A stretch of 64,000 bases of DNA from Cervus elaphus (Eukaryota > Chordata > Mammalia > Artiodactyla > Cervidae), in contig NC_057826.1 in NCBI RefSeq assembly GCF_910594005.1, forward strand, positions 29,173,501 through 29,237,500. The letters run 5' to 3'. Positions 23,919-35,645 of the stretch are shown in pieces (position 1 is the stretch's first letter; each line of letters begins with the position of its first letter). The notes under the pieces are model-generated. The model saw only the letters and a list, made by a program, of their open reading frames with translations. It was not told the origin of the DNA and did no database searches. The position numbers and the translations under genes are program-made.

Positions 23919-25812
23919 TCTTTTTTTTTTTTTAATTTTTTTATTAGTTGGAGGCTAATTACTTCACAACATTTCAGTGGGTTTTGTCATACATTGATAT
24001 GAATCAGCCATAGATTTACACGTATTCCCCATCCCGATCCCCCCTCCCTCCTCCCTCTCCACCCGATTCCTCTGGGTCTTCCCAGTGTACCAGGCCCGAG
24101 CACTTGTCTCATGCATCCCACCTGGGCTGGGGATCTGTTTCACCATAGATAGTATACATGCTGTTCTTTTGAAACATCCCACCCTCAACTTCTCCCACAG
24201 AGTTCAAAAGTCTGTTCTGTATTTCTGTGTCTCTTTTTCTGTTTTGCATATAGGGTTATCGTTACCATCTTTCTAAATTCCATATATATGTGTTAGTATG
24301 CTGTAATGTTCTTTATCTTTCTGGCTTACTTCACTCTGTATAAGGGGCTCCAGTTTCATCCATCTCATTAGGACTGGTTCAAATGAATTCTTTTTGACGG
24401 CTGAGTAATATTCCATGGTGTATATGTACCACAGCTTCCTTATCCATTCCTCTGCTGATGGGCATCTAGGTTGCTTCCATGTCCTGGCTATTATAAACAG
24501 TGCTGCGATGAACATTGGGGTGCACGTGTCTCTTTCAGATCTGGTTTCCTCAGTGTGTATGCCCAGAAGTGGGATTGCTGGGTCATATGGCAGTTCTATT
24601 TCCAGTTTTTTAAGGAATCTCCACACTGTTTTCCATAGTGGCTGTACTAGTTTGCATTCCCACCAACAGTGTAAGAGGGTTCCCTTTTCTCCACACCCTC
24701 TCCAGCATTTATTGCTTGTAGACTTTTGGATAGCAGCCATCCTGACTGGTGTGTAATGGTACCTCATTGTGGTTTTGATTTGCATTTCTCTAATAATGAG
24801 TGATGTTGAGCACCTTTTCATGTGTTTGTTAGCCATCTGTATGTCTTCTTTGGAGAAATGTCTGTTTAGTTCTTTGGCCCATTCTTTGATTGGGTCATTT
24901 ATTTTTCTGGAATTGAGCTACAGGAGTTGCTTGTATATTTTTGAGATTAATCCTTTGTCTGTTTCTTCATTTGCTATTATTTTCTCCCAATCTGACGGCT
25001 GTCTTTTCACCTTACTTATAGTTTCCTTTGTAGTGCAAAAGCTTTTAAGTTTCATTAGATCCCATTTGTTTAGTTTTGCTTTTATTTCCAATATTCTGGG
25101 AGGTGGGTCATAGAGGATCTTGCTGTGATTTATGTCGGAGAGTGTTTTGCCTATGTTCTCCTCTAGGAGTTTTATAGTTTCTGGTCTGACATTTAGATCT
25201 TTAATCCATTTTGAGTTTATTTTTGTGTATGGTGTTAGAAAGTGTTCTAGTTTCATTCTTTTACAAGTGGTTGACCAGTTTTCCCAGCACCACTTGTTAA
25301 AGAGGTTGTCTTTTTTCCATTGTATATCCTTGCCTCCTTTGTCAAAGATAAGGTGTCCATAGGTTCGTGGATTTATCTCTGGGCTTTCTATTCTGTTCCA
25401 TTGGTCTATATTTCTGTCTTTGTGCCAGTACCACACTGTCTTGATGACTGTGGCTTTGTAGTAGAGTCTGAAGTCAGGCAGGTTGATTCCTCCAGTTCCA
25501 TTCTTCTTTCTCAAGATTACTTTGGCTATTCAAGGTTTTTTGTATTTCCATACAAATTGTGAAATTCTTTGGTCTAGTTCTGTGAAAAATACCGTTGGTA
25601 GCTTGATAGGGATTGCATTGAATCTATAGATTGCTTTGGGTAGAATAGCCATTTTGAGAATACTGATTCTTCCAATCCATGAACACGGTATGTTTCTCCA
25701 TCTGTTTGTGTCCTCTTTGATTTCTTTCATCAGTGTTTTATAGTTTTCTATGTATAGGTCTTTTGTTTCTTTAGGTAGATATACTCCTAAGTATTTTATT
25801 CTTTTTGTTGCA
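23919..25812 (-). mobile_element. Young 5'-truncated bovine L1 (3' UTR and ORF2 C-terminus)
   Basis: A T-rich tail at 23919-23945 marks the 3' end. Frame 24836-24273 has the L1 ORF2 C-terminus (HCWWECKLVQPLWKTVWRFL, IARTWKQPRCPSAEEWIRKL, EYYSAVKKNSFEPVLMRWMK). Frame 25514-24918 holds the preceding segment (NGTGGINLPDFRLYYKATVI), and 25730-25530 continues with SILKMAILPKAIYRFNAIPI. Few stops, so it is younger than the other L1 copies here, but with no reverse-transcriptase core and no ORF1 it is dead. Confidence 0.93.
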
Positions 25813-25947
25813 ACTGCTCAAGGTCAGAATACTGCAATTCATCCTAGTCTACTCTTTCTTAACTCACTTCTTCCATGAAATTATTCACTCAAATATTCTA
25901 GCTCTAAAACGTCCCTTTTAACTATCTCTGTTACTACCTACTCTAAG

Positions 25948-28298
25948 TCTGTTCTTCCCTGGTGGTTAGACGCTAAGTTCTGTTCAGTTCAGTTTAGTCT
26001 CTCCGTCGTGTCCAACTCTCTGCGACCCCATGGACTGCAGCACACCAGGCCTCCCTGTCCATCACCAACTCCCAGAGCTTACTCAAACTCATGTCCACTG
26101 TTACAATGATGCCAACCAATCATCTCATCCTCTGTCGTTCCCTTCCCCTCTCGCCTTCAATCTTTCCCAGCATCAGGGTCTTTACCAATGAGTGTGTTCT
26201 TTGCATCAGGTGACTGAGAGATTCTGCTTGAGCAAAAGTCCTTTCTTTGAAAACTCTGGATTGATCTCCTTTAAGATGGACTTGTTGAAACTCCTTGCAA
26301 TCCAAGGGACCGTCAATTCCAAGAAGTCCAAGAGTCTTCTCCAACAGCACAGTTCAAAACCATCAATTCTTCGGTGCTTAGCTTTCTTTATAGTTCAACT
26401 CTCACATCCATACATGACTACTGGAAAAACCATAGCTTTGACTAGATGGACCTTTGTTAGCAAAGTAATGTCTCTGCTTTTTAATATGCTGTCTAGGTTT
26501 GTCATAACTTTACTGCCAAGGAGCAAGTGTCTTTTAATTTCATGGCTGCAGTTGCCACCTGCAGAGATTTTGGAGCCCAAGAAAATAAAGTTTGTCACTG
26601 TTTCCACTGTTTCCTCATCTATTTGTCATGAGGTGATGGGACCGGCTGCCATGATCTTAGTTTTCTGAATGCTGAGCTTTAAGCCAACGTTGTCACTCTC
26701 CTCTTTCACTTTCATCAAGAGGCTCTTTAGTTCTTCTTCACTTTATGGCATAAGGGTGGTGTCATCTGCATATCTGAGGTTATTGATATTTCTCCCAGCA
26801 ATCATGATCCCAGCTTTTCTCATGATGTACTTTGCATATAAGTTAAACAAGCAGGGTGACAATATATAGCCTTGACGTACTCCTTTTATCTGGGACTAGT
26901 CTGTTGTTCCATGTCCAGTGCTGTTGCTTCCTGACCTGCACACAGATTTCTCAAGAGGCAGGTCAGGTGGTCTGATATTCTCATTTCCTTCAGAATTTTC
27001 CACAGCTTCTTATGATCCACACAGTTAAAGGCTTTGCACTGTCAATAAAGCAAAAATAGATGTTTTTCTGGAACTCCTTTGCTTTTTCGATGATCCAGAG
27101 GATGATGGCAATTTGATCTCTGGTTCCTTTGCCTTTTCTTTTTTTTTTTCCCCCTCTGCCTTTTCTAAAACCAGCTTGAACATCTGGAAGTTCACAGTTC
27201 AGGTACTATTGAAGCCTGACTTGGAGAATTTTGAGCATTGCTTTACTAGCGTGTGAGATGAGTGCAGTTGTGCAGTAGTTTGAGCATTCTTTGGCACTGC
27301 CTTTCTTTGGGACTAGAATGAAAACTGACCTTTTCCAATCCTGTGGCCACTGCTGAGTTTTCCAAATTTGCTGGCATATTGAGTGCAGCACTTTCACAGC
27401 ATCATCCTTGAGGATCTGAAATAGCTCAACTGGAATTCCATCACCTCCACTAGCTTTATTCATAATGATGCTTCCTAAGGTCCAATTGACTACATTCTAG
27501 GATGTCTAGTCTAGGTGAGTGATCACACCATTGTGGTTATCTGGGCCATGAAGATCTTTTTTGTATAGTTCTTCTGTGTATTCCTGCCACCTCTTCTTAA
27601 TATCTTCTGCTTCTGTTAGGTCCATACCATTTCTGTCCTTTATTGAGTCCATCTTTGCATGAAAATTCCCTTAGTATCTCTAATTTTCTTGAAGAGATCT
27701 CTAGTCTTTCCCATTCTATTTTTTTTCCTCTATTTCTTTGCACTGATTACTGAGGAAGGCTTTCTTATCTCTCCTCGCTATTCTTTGGAACTCCGCATTT
27801 AAATGGGTATATCTTTCCTTTTCTCCTTTGCTTTTCCCTTCTTTTCACAGCTATTTGTAAGGCCTCCTCACACAGCCATTTTGCTTTTTTGCATTTCTTT
27901 TTCTTGGGGATCGTCTTGATCCCTGTCTCCTGTACAATGTCACAAATCTCCGTCCATAGTTCATCAGGCACTCTATCAGATCTAGCCCCTTAAACGTATT
28001 TATCATTTCCACTGTATATTTGTACGAGATATGATTCAGGTCATACCTGAATGGTCTAGTGGTTTTCCCTACTTTTCTTCAATTTAAGGTTGAATTTGTC
28101 AATAAAGAATTCATGATCTGAGCCACAGTCAGTCAGCTCCCGGTCTTATTTTTGCTGACTGTATACAGCTTCTCCATCTTTGGCTGCAAAAAATATAATC
28201 AATCTGATTTCAGTATTGACCATCTGGTGACGTCCACGTGTAGTCTTCTCTTGTGGTACTGATGTACACATGGACGTCACCAGATGGTCAATACCGAA
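25948..28298 (-). mobile_element. BovB LINE (~2.35 kb) with fold-back 5' end
   Basis: BovB read from right to left. The RT-region fragments include 27463-27206 (NKASGGDGIPVELFQILKDD) and 26607-26395 (TNFIFLGSKISAGGNCSHEI), separated by frameshifts and a T/C-rich insertion near 27140. The insertion is bounded by a perfect 12-bp duplication, acctactctaag, at 25936-25947 and 28299-28310. At the right (5') end, 28208-28242 reappears inverted at about 28265-28299. Between the BovB 3' end and the left duplication is ~30 bp that looks like a SINE head. Confidence 0.93.
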
Positions 28299-28299
28299 A
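28208..28299. repeat. Inverted repeat at the BovB 5' junction
   Basis: Arms of about 35 bp with 33 matches (for example gaccatctggtgacgtccac and its complement) separated by ~23 bp. The arms and loop are both BovB sequence, so this is a self-copy formed at the insertion junction rather than an independent element. Confidence 0.88.
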
Positions 28300-28310
28300 C
28301 CTACTCTAAG

Positions 28311-29095
28311 CACTCACCCAAATTGTTGCTACTGCCCCTAAAAATGGTTTTCCAGCCTCAAGTTATCTCCTGTCAGTATTTCACATCAGTACCACAATAT
28401 TCAGGTTTCCCTTGTGGCTCAGCTGGTAAAAAATCTGCCTGCAATTTGGAACACTTGGGTTCAATCCCTGGGTTGGGAAGATTCCCTGAAGAAGGGAAAG
28501 GCCTCCCACTCCAGTATTCTGGCCTAGAGAATTCCCTGAACTGTATATTCCATGGGGTTGCAAAGAGTCGGACGTGACCTAGTGACTTTCACTTTCAGTT
28601 TTCACTTTCACCACAATATTCTGCTGTCTCTCTACCAGCCACGGAATAAAATTTTAACCCTTACAGTCTAGCTTACAAAACCCTCATTAACCCAGGTCCA
28701 GTCTGTTTTTCAAGCCTCATTTTAGTCACTCCCCTGGTTCTATCTACCTGTAAAAGATTAACACTTGCTACATTATCCAACATGCTCAACATGTATTTCT
28801 GTGACTTTGTCTTTGCTACAAACATTCTTCCATCCTCTTTCTACATGATAAACTATTCATCTTTTAAGATTGTGTGTTCACTGGTTCAAACTGTACCTCT
28901 ACTTCCTATTGCTGAATTGTATTGCTATCTATATTCCTGAAATACTTTATAAAAAAATGCCCATGCTACCTTCACATTAAATTATAATTTCATAATTATC
29001 TCCCCCTTTAGAATATGAACTTATTGAACACAAAGATCATACAGTCTCAGCAAGTAAATAATTCACAGAGAACAGTATTTGCTGAATTGAGCTGA
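28311..29095 (+). repeat. Probable L2 LINE, split by BovB on the left and by a SINE
   Basis: Pyrimidine-rich text such as tttcaagcctcattttagtc, aaacattcttccatcctctt and a terminal tgaacacaaagatcatacag resembles L2 3' sequence. 25820-25947 left of the BovB may be the same element. Confidence 0.45.
28405..28610 (+). mobile_element. Bov-tA-type SINE
   Basis: Head aggtttcccttgtggctcag, middle tcaatccctgggttgggaag, end gcaaagagtcggacgtgacc, followed by repeated cactttca. Confidence 0.88.
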
Positions 29096-29099
29096 AGTT

Positions 29100-30900
29100 C
29101 AGAAAATAAACTATGAGTCCATGAAGCTAGGTCCCAAACTTCATCAATATTTTCAAATGCAAAAGAACTGCTCTTTGTCCAACATGATCAGGATCAGTAG
29201 TGGATTACTTAAAAAAGTCTGTCAAAGAGGTGAAACATATAACACACTCCTTGAACACCTTATTTTAACTTAAAGCATATGTGCTAAGTGTACAGTCATT
29301 GTCTAATGTAAAAAACACACAGTTTTTAATGGGAATTCTGCTTCCTTCTTGTATAAACCCTAAGTGTTATCTATATTGTTCAGTTCCCATTTTTTTTAAA
29401 GTGGACCAAGGACTTCAGAAATAGAATCCTTCTAAAGTTCTGTAATTTTTCCAGTCTTACAAACTACTTAAATTAATTACAATTAAAAAGTACAACTGGC
29501 ATAAGAAGGTTTGATTACCTATGCAATCCACTTTATAAATAACTGAACTGGTGAGAGAAGTACAGGTATACTTAAAGACATCTTTTAATGGACAGGACAC
29601 ATTATGCATTGGTTACGCTTCAATAATCAGTCAGTTCATGTTATAGAAGGACTGGGAAATATCAGTTACCCCAATAAGTCAACTAAGCAGTATTCGGTTA
29701 AGAGAGTGTCAACATATTGCAACTAAAGATAGTTCTTCATGAATATACATATTAGCAGAATCACTTTCAAATTAAATGTTCTGGGCTAGTTTCCTTATCC
29801 AGTAAAGAAAAAAATGACTGTATTGTAAGCCCTAATATTCAGACTTGCTCTTACCTGTCACTCCTACCTCCCACTTCTGGACATGATTTTACCTACGGGC
29901 CCTCAGGTGGTTCGTATCTTCAAACTAATTAATGTCACAGCAAAAAAACCAAAAATGTAGTTTTCAAAATCATGGCTCAACCAAAATCTTGTTCCAAAAT
30001 CAAGATCCCATCTTCCCCTCCTTCTTGGTCTATAAGTTTCTTTTATTTATCTTACCTGACTGCTTGGATTTGTGACCATGTATTCAACTTGCTCTGTGAC
30101 ACCTATAATCTTCTCTCCCTTCACTGCCTGACTAGACTTTTGACTAGTCACATTACCTTAAGAAGAAATGTAAGCTGAGTGTCTTACTGCTTGTTGTCCA
30201 ACTGCCTCTCCTAAACCAAATATCTAAGTATAGCCAGATTTCTACATACCTGCACACTTGCCCATTTTTGCAGATTTGTTTTCAGTTCATCTTCTCAGTC
30301 TATATCCTAACTTTTCTACTTTACCTTAGCACTCCCAAATCTATCACCTTTTCAGCTAAAATCTATAGCCATTCAGGGTTGCTAAGATTACATACAAAGT
30401 ACAATGAATACAATTACAATAAAAAAGCAATGGTTCCAAGGCACTAAAAGATACCAGGAAAAAGGCTAAATTATGTTCTGTATGTGCTACTCACTATGAT
30501 ATAATAAAGTTAGGTATTTTAGAAAAGTTTTAATAACAGTCGAAATAAAAGATTTTGAGTTTTCCTCAGTTAATACAGAAATGAAAAGAATTAGAATACT
30601 CTATTCCTCTGAAATTCGAATTGTCTAAAAAATTTACCATATAGAAATATTTTACAGAATAATAAATTTTATTATAATTCTATTTTAAGAAATAATGTGA
30701 GTATAACTTGGCTCTCAGGTTTGAGAAAAGAATAAAAACATAATTATTTAATTCTCTTGGTCTTGTTCTAATTTTCATAGTCTGTAACTTCTATATTATT
30801 TCCAAACCTAGATTAAGTAATAATAATTATGGCAAGTTTAATTGATGTTTAGCAATTTCAAACTTTGTAACATCTCTAAAATCTCATTTAAGAAAACAGA
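29100..30900. other. Intron between exons 4 and 3: nothing recognised
   Basis: AT-rich. 29870-30360 is pyrimidine-rich, and the frame at 29972-30178 has no recognisable product. Confidence 0.45.
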
Positions 30901-30904
30901 AACA

Positions 30905-31016
30905 GGAGGGACATATGTATACTTATGGCTGATGCATGTTGATGTATGGCAGAAACCAACACAATACTGTAAAACAATTATCCTTCAATTAAAAATAAAT
31001 AAATTTTTAAATTAAA
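30905..31016 (+). mobile_element. Ultra-short bovine L1 3' end with target-site duplication
   Basis: 112 bp: cttatggctgatgcatgttg, atggcagaaaccaacacaat, then an aaaataaataaatttttaaa-type tail. Flanked by 12-bp copies of aaaacagaaaca at 30893-30904 and 31017-31028. Confidence 0.85.
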
Positions 31017-31474
31017 AAAACAGAAACAATGTTTCCTTTTGATGAAAGCTTCTTTTAGACTAATCACAAGAGAAAGAATAAGCACTAAGATTACTCTACC
31101 TTCTGATTCTACAGTAATGCTGAATAACAGAATGTCACTTCAACATTCAGTTACTTCATAGTATTTTCAAATTACTGCATGCACAGAATCATAAATGATG
31201 AATAAACAACTTATGGCTTTAATCACCATGGATACAGTTAATGGAAATTCTATTTTTAAAAACTGAGTATATTTCTCATTTATTCTAATACATTATTAAC
31301 ATACAGATAATATATATACATAAAACCTTTCTTTCCAGCTATAAAGTAGTAGTACCTCTATTCATCATATTTTTCCTAAGACAAAATGTTTATTACTTAA
31401 GTATGTCCTTTAGGTACAATGGAAAGTAATTAGGTAAACATCAACTACCACAACAAAATCTGTCAGAGACTTTT

Positions 31475-31543
31475 TTTTTTTTTTTTTTTTTTAAATTGAA
31501 ACAACGTATTTATTAAGCAGCCTTATTGTAGTCATCATTTTAT
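31475..31543 (-). pseudogene. 51-nt retrocopied mRNA 3' end with poly(A)
   Basis: On the minus strand: 51 nt of non-repeat sequence containing AATAAA (31514-31509), 16 nt later a run of A (31492 to 31475, T on plus). It is enclosed by a 14-bp duplication, tgtcagagactttt, at 31461-31474 and 31544-31557. This is the layout of an L1-mobilised, severely 5'-truncated processed transcript. The source gene is not recognised. Confidence 0.75.
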
Positions 31544-31613
31544 TGTCAGAGACTTTTATATGAGATATTCTCTTAGGCATCTAAAAGATAAAAGCATACA
31601 GGCTAGCACATCA

Positions 31614-31742
<129 letters not shown>

Positions 31743-32149
31743 TCACTTGCTTTTAATATTATCTAACTGGTTTGTTCTTACCTAATTCATACATGATAAA
31801 TAAAAAAGAACTGCTTATGGTGTAAAACAGTTTTCTTGACACCAGGTTTGTAACTAGACCAAGAATGTTGCTTTTAAATTCTTTTGACTACAGAGAAGGA
31901 GTAGAATGAAGAGAATGGTACAATATGTAAAGTCCTAAGACAAGAAAAAATAAAGAAATTAGAACACTGAAGAAATGGGAAATGAGCTTAAACAAGGTCT
32001 ATCATTGGAATATTTGGTTTTTTATATTGTTTACTTTTAATAAATAGATTCACTAATTTCCAGAAAGAGGACACCTTCCTATTTTTCATGACTGTTATAA
32101 TCTAAAGAATGCTAGATAAATAAAACTTATAAACAATGTGGAACTTTTC

Positions 32150-32256
32150 TGGTGGCCCAACAGTTAAGACTCTGCACTCACAATGCAGGAGGCACAGACT
32201 TGATCCCTAGTTAGGGAACTAAGATCTCACATGGCAAAAAAGAAAGGGAAAAAATC
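32150..32256 (+). mobile_element. CHR-1-type tRNA-Glu SINE
   Basis: Head gaacttttctggtggcccaa, middle cttgatccctagttagggaa, ending in aagatctcacatggcaaaaaa. Confidence 0.75.
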
Positions 32257-32331
32257 TATAAATAATGTAATGTGCCTGTGAAAAATTAGAAAATCAGAGG
32301 GCTTAATGACAAAAGATAAGAATCTAAGAGA

Positions 32332-32427
32332 ACCTACCTATGGCTGATTTATGTTGATATATGGCAGAAACCAACACAACATTATAAAGCAACTATCCTC
32401 CAGTTATAAATAAATAAATTAAAAAAA
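32332..32427 (+). mobile_element. Ultra-short bovine L1 3' end with target-site duplication
   Basis: 96 bp: ctatggctgatttatgttga, atggcagaaaccaacacaac, then aaataaataaattaaaaaaa. Flanked by 14-bp copies of aagaatctaagaga at 32318-32331 and 32428-32441. Confidence 0.85.
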
Positions 32428-32956
32428 AAGAATCTAAGAGAGACTCTCTCCCAGAAGTAATCCAAAAAATAAAAGAGCAGTTTGGATTATTGATAAAGTG
32501 TCCAGGAAGATGCAGCTAAAAAACTGGTGAACAAAGTTGAAATGTAGACCACCTAGATACATAGATATTAATTCTAACCATAACCTAAAAAGTAATAAGG
32601 TGGCTTAAAGCAAAAGGAGAGATAAAATAAAATTCAAAACTATTAACAAAAAGTAAAAAATTAAATCATAAGAGGAAAAAGAACACTAGAAATATTTATG
32701 TACCCATACACACACACAGAGATATATCAAAATAAACTGCAGCTAACTCTAATTTTCTCTAATAGCTTTCAGTAACAAATGTTACCTCCTCAGGCCTTAC
32801 CTAACATCACTGACTCACAATATTCAGTCCCTAACTTCACAGCATTTTTCCCAACTTATAATCACATATTTGTTTTGTTTGCCTATTTTAATGCTATCCA
32901 AGCTACTACACTGTAAGCATTACAAGAGCAAGGCACATAGCTGTTACACTCATTTC

Positions 32957-33212
32957 ATGCGCGTGCGTGCGTGTGTGTGTGTGTGTGTGTGTGTGCGCAT
33001 GCACGCACGGTCAGTCACTCAATCATGCCCGACTCTTTGCAACTCCAAGGACTGTAGCCTGTCAGGCTCCTCTGTCCATGGAATTTTCCAGGCAAGAATA
33101 CTGGAGTGAGTTTCCAGGGGCTCTTCCCAACCCAGGGATCATCCGAGCCCAGGTCTCTTATGTCTCCTGTACTGGCAGGCAGATTCTTTACCGCTACACC
33201 ACCTAGGAAGCC
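32957..33212 (-). mobile_element. Bov-tA SINE with (GT)n microsatellite tail
   Basis: The GCGT/GT dinucleotide run at 32957-33000 is the 3' tail of a minus-strand SINE that ends ccacctaggaagcc at 33212. The direct repeat catttcat lies on both sides, so the microsatellite grew from the SINE tail. Confidence 0.85.
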
Positions 33213-33344
33213 ATTTCATACTCAAGGTCTAATATGTATAACACTGTTTGCACAGAGTAGGTTCTCAATATATATTTACTAATTAAATTAAAGAATAAAT
33301 AAAGCAAATAAATTGTGAAGCCATGAATTCAGAAGATTTACTCT

Positions 33345-33470
33345 TTGGGAGTTCCCTGGTGGCCTAGTAGTTAGGACTCTAGGCTTTCACTGCTGTGGCC
33401 CAGGTTCATTCCCTGGTCAAGAACTGAAGTTTTGCAAGCCACACAGAGCAGCTAAAAATAAAAAATAATT
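33345..33470 (+). mobile_element. CHR-1-type tRNA-Glu SINE
   Basis: Head gggagttccctggtggccta, middle aggttcattccctggtcaag, then gcaagccacacagagcagct and an A-rich tail. Confidence 0.8.
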
Positions 33471-33688
33471 ACTTTTCAATAAAAAAGATTTACCCTTCTC
33501 TAACAAAGGTTAGATAATATTACTGAGTTCTCAAAGAACTTAATAAATTTTTAACATTGAACAAATACATAGATCAATTTATACTTACTTGCCAACTGTC
33601 CACATTTCTACAAGTAAATAATTACATCAATTATAGAAATAACTGTCAAAATCTTTGTGAAGTGAATCATTCAAGCATTAACACTTAC

Positions 33689-33841
33689 ATCTTTAGCACT
33701 TTTTTCCGAATCTCAACTTCCTTGTCAACAGTAGGATCTTCAAAGAGCTGTACCCTGAAGTTGCTCTTTCGAAGTGGAGTGCCACACTCAGGACAGTTTC
33801 CAGCTCCTCTCACAAAGAGTAAATCCACACAACTTTCACAC
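33689..33841 (-). CDS. MNAT1: MNAT1 coding exon 2 (RING finger second half, residues 31-80)
   Basis: Reading 33841 down to 33689 gives the last base of codon 30, then 50 codons: CESCVDLLFVRGAGNCPECG, TPLRKSNFRVQLFEDPTVDK and EVEIRKKVLK, then AT of codon 81. Four zinc ligands of the C3HC4 RING are visible, CxxC at residues 31/34 and CPEC at 46/49. The other four (Cys6, Cys9, Cys26 and His28 in human numbering) must be in exon 1, outside the window. In MAT1 the RING end is needed for TFIIH function in transcription, while the C-terminal part assembles the kinase. The acceptor is ctacag and the donor gtaagt, both strong. The upstream amino acids of the surrounding open frame (up to 33969) and its terminal Met are intron-derived and not part of the protein. 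No substitution from human is evident. Confidence 0.97.
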
Positions 33842-35250
33842 CTGTAGGGAGAAAAATACAACAGAACTTTTAAGCTAGTATTCAAATCAACAATAAGTCT
33901 GTATATAGTTTGCCTTTTTTCGGTTTTGGTGTTTGAGGTTGGGAGAGGAGGCACAGGAAAATTAATCATTACTACCTAAAATTTTTATTAAAAACCTTTA
34001 GGAAAAAAGTTCATTTTCATGTAGAGCCTACTTCAGACATAGGTGGTCCACGGTTCACCAGTATAATTTTACAAATGAAAGAAATATACAAATTTTTGAA
34101 AACTGATTTAGGATCTAGGAGGATTCAGATAGTGATGGGGAGAAGTCAAAGAGGCATATAAAAGAGCAGTCTAGGATCAAATCCACTCTCAGACCAGTAT
34201 AACCCTCAGACCTGGCAGGGACCTGCACCTTAGACAACCCTGCATACCATAATCACTAAAATAAAGACCTTTCCCCTGCTTTCAGCCTTATAAGGAAGTT
34301 CTTTAAAGTTCAGTAAGCAATTGAGTCAGTGGAAGTTACTCAAAAGGGAGAGAGGTACTGGCTGAAGGAGGCCCCTCAGGCCAGAGGATAAAGAACTGAG
34401 ACTGACGTTGCATATGTGGACAAAGGAGAAAAATCACCACAGCTTCTGCCCTGAAAAATCTCAGAAAGAGTGGCTACTTATAAAATCTTTAATCAGTTAA
34501 AGCTGGCTGCCCTAAATCCACCAAAGTGATTACCCAGGCAAGCCAAGTCTCCCAAATACCTACATCCCTTCTTTCCTCTCTTCTTGGCTAGTACAATTTG
34601 GGGAAGAGCTTAGAACTTCTTAGAAGTCTTCAGTTTGAAAAGAAAGGAGTTGGCAAGGTTAACTCTCTGTAGGAGATTCCTGGGGGAACTGACAGTGTTA
34701 GTTCATATATTGTTTTAGACGGGTCCAGGCACCATCCAATCATCCCTGCCCAGCCTGAGCAGATCCATCCTACTAATCAGATTAACAAGTGAAAAGCTGA
34801 CCAGGAGCAAGCAGCCACTTCAGCCAGTGGGCCTTAAAGATACAGGCTCCTGGGAACTCAGGATGCAGTGTTGTAACTAAGGCTGCACTAAAGATGTCGC
34901 TTGATTTATAACTTTAAACATTTAAACATACTGGTATGTAGTCCTCTAGCTGAAATACTGACCAACACAGTGTATAAGGGCCACACCAACCCTAATCATT
35001 CCTTTCTTAGCATTATTTGAAGCTATTTATTTCTTTATGTGTAACCCCCACTAGAATGGAAGGCAGGAATTTGACCTATCTTTTCTACATCACTATAAAT
35101 ATACATATATAACAGAAGGAAAAAGACAAATTCTAGTAAGGGAAAGGTTGATTTCTTCCAAATATGTAGTTCACTAATGGAAAGAATGATACAGAGAAAT
35201 AAGAATATTTAAGGTTGGTTATTAGTAAAACACTAACATTGACCTTGGCA
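33842..35250. other. First-intron sequence right of exon 2: nothing recognised
   Basis: Less AT-rich at 34100-34900. I could not assign it to a repeat family. No CpG cluster and no match to the expected N-terminal MNAT1 exon. Confidence 0.4.
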
Positions 35251-35259
35251 TGTCTGTAT

Positions 35260-35645
35260 ATTAAAATGGGGGCAGGGAGAGAATCATCGAAAAAGACAGG
35301 CAAAAACTCCCTAAGAGGGAGAACAGAGATCACAGTCATCTTTATTCAAGATCAACAAGACCCCAGAAAATTCACTTGGGATTGGGAAAATTGGGAGTGG
35401 TACATTTCTCCTAATCTTTGTGGTTGGAGCAAATTAAATCCAACTAGAGAAGCTGAAACTGAGCAGCTTTAGAGTGCAGGCCCTATACACACCCTAATTT
35501 TGTCTTGAACCATTGTTATGAAACCCTTCATCAAATCCTCTGGGATTGGGACACATGGCTTTTTAAGGTAGGAGTTCATGTATCTCCGTTTGCCTGGCAA
35601 AGTAATAAAGCTACCCTTTTTTACTTCAAAGAAAAAGAAAAGAAA
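35260..35645 (+). repeat. Possible retroviral LTR remnant
   Basis: Ends ttgcctggcaaagtaataaa then gctacccttttttacttcaa. That is the polyadenylation-signal layout common to artiodactyl ERV LTRs. No viral coding sequence is adjacent. The family is uncertain. Confidence 0.3.

Noticed and set aside
24273..25514. Two long minus-strand frames as host genes
   Set aside because: Both are L1 ORF2 C-terminal sequence with a poly(A) tail at 23919. They are a truncated retrotransposon.
33685..33969. 94-residue frame ending VLKM as a complete small RING protein
   Set aside because: Only 33689-33841 is exon. The residues before it and the final Met come from intron sequence beyond the AG and GT splice sites, and the first half of the RING is missing.
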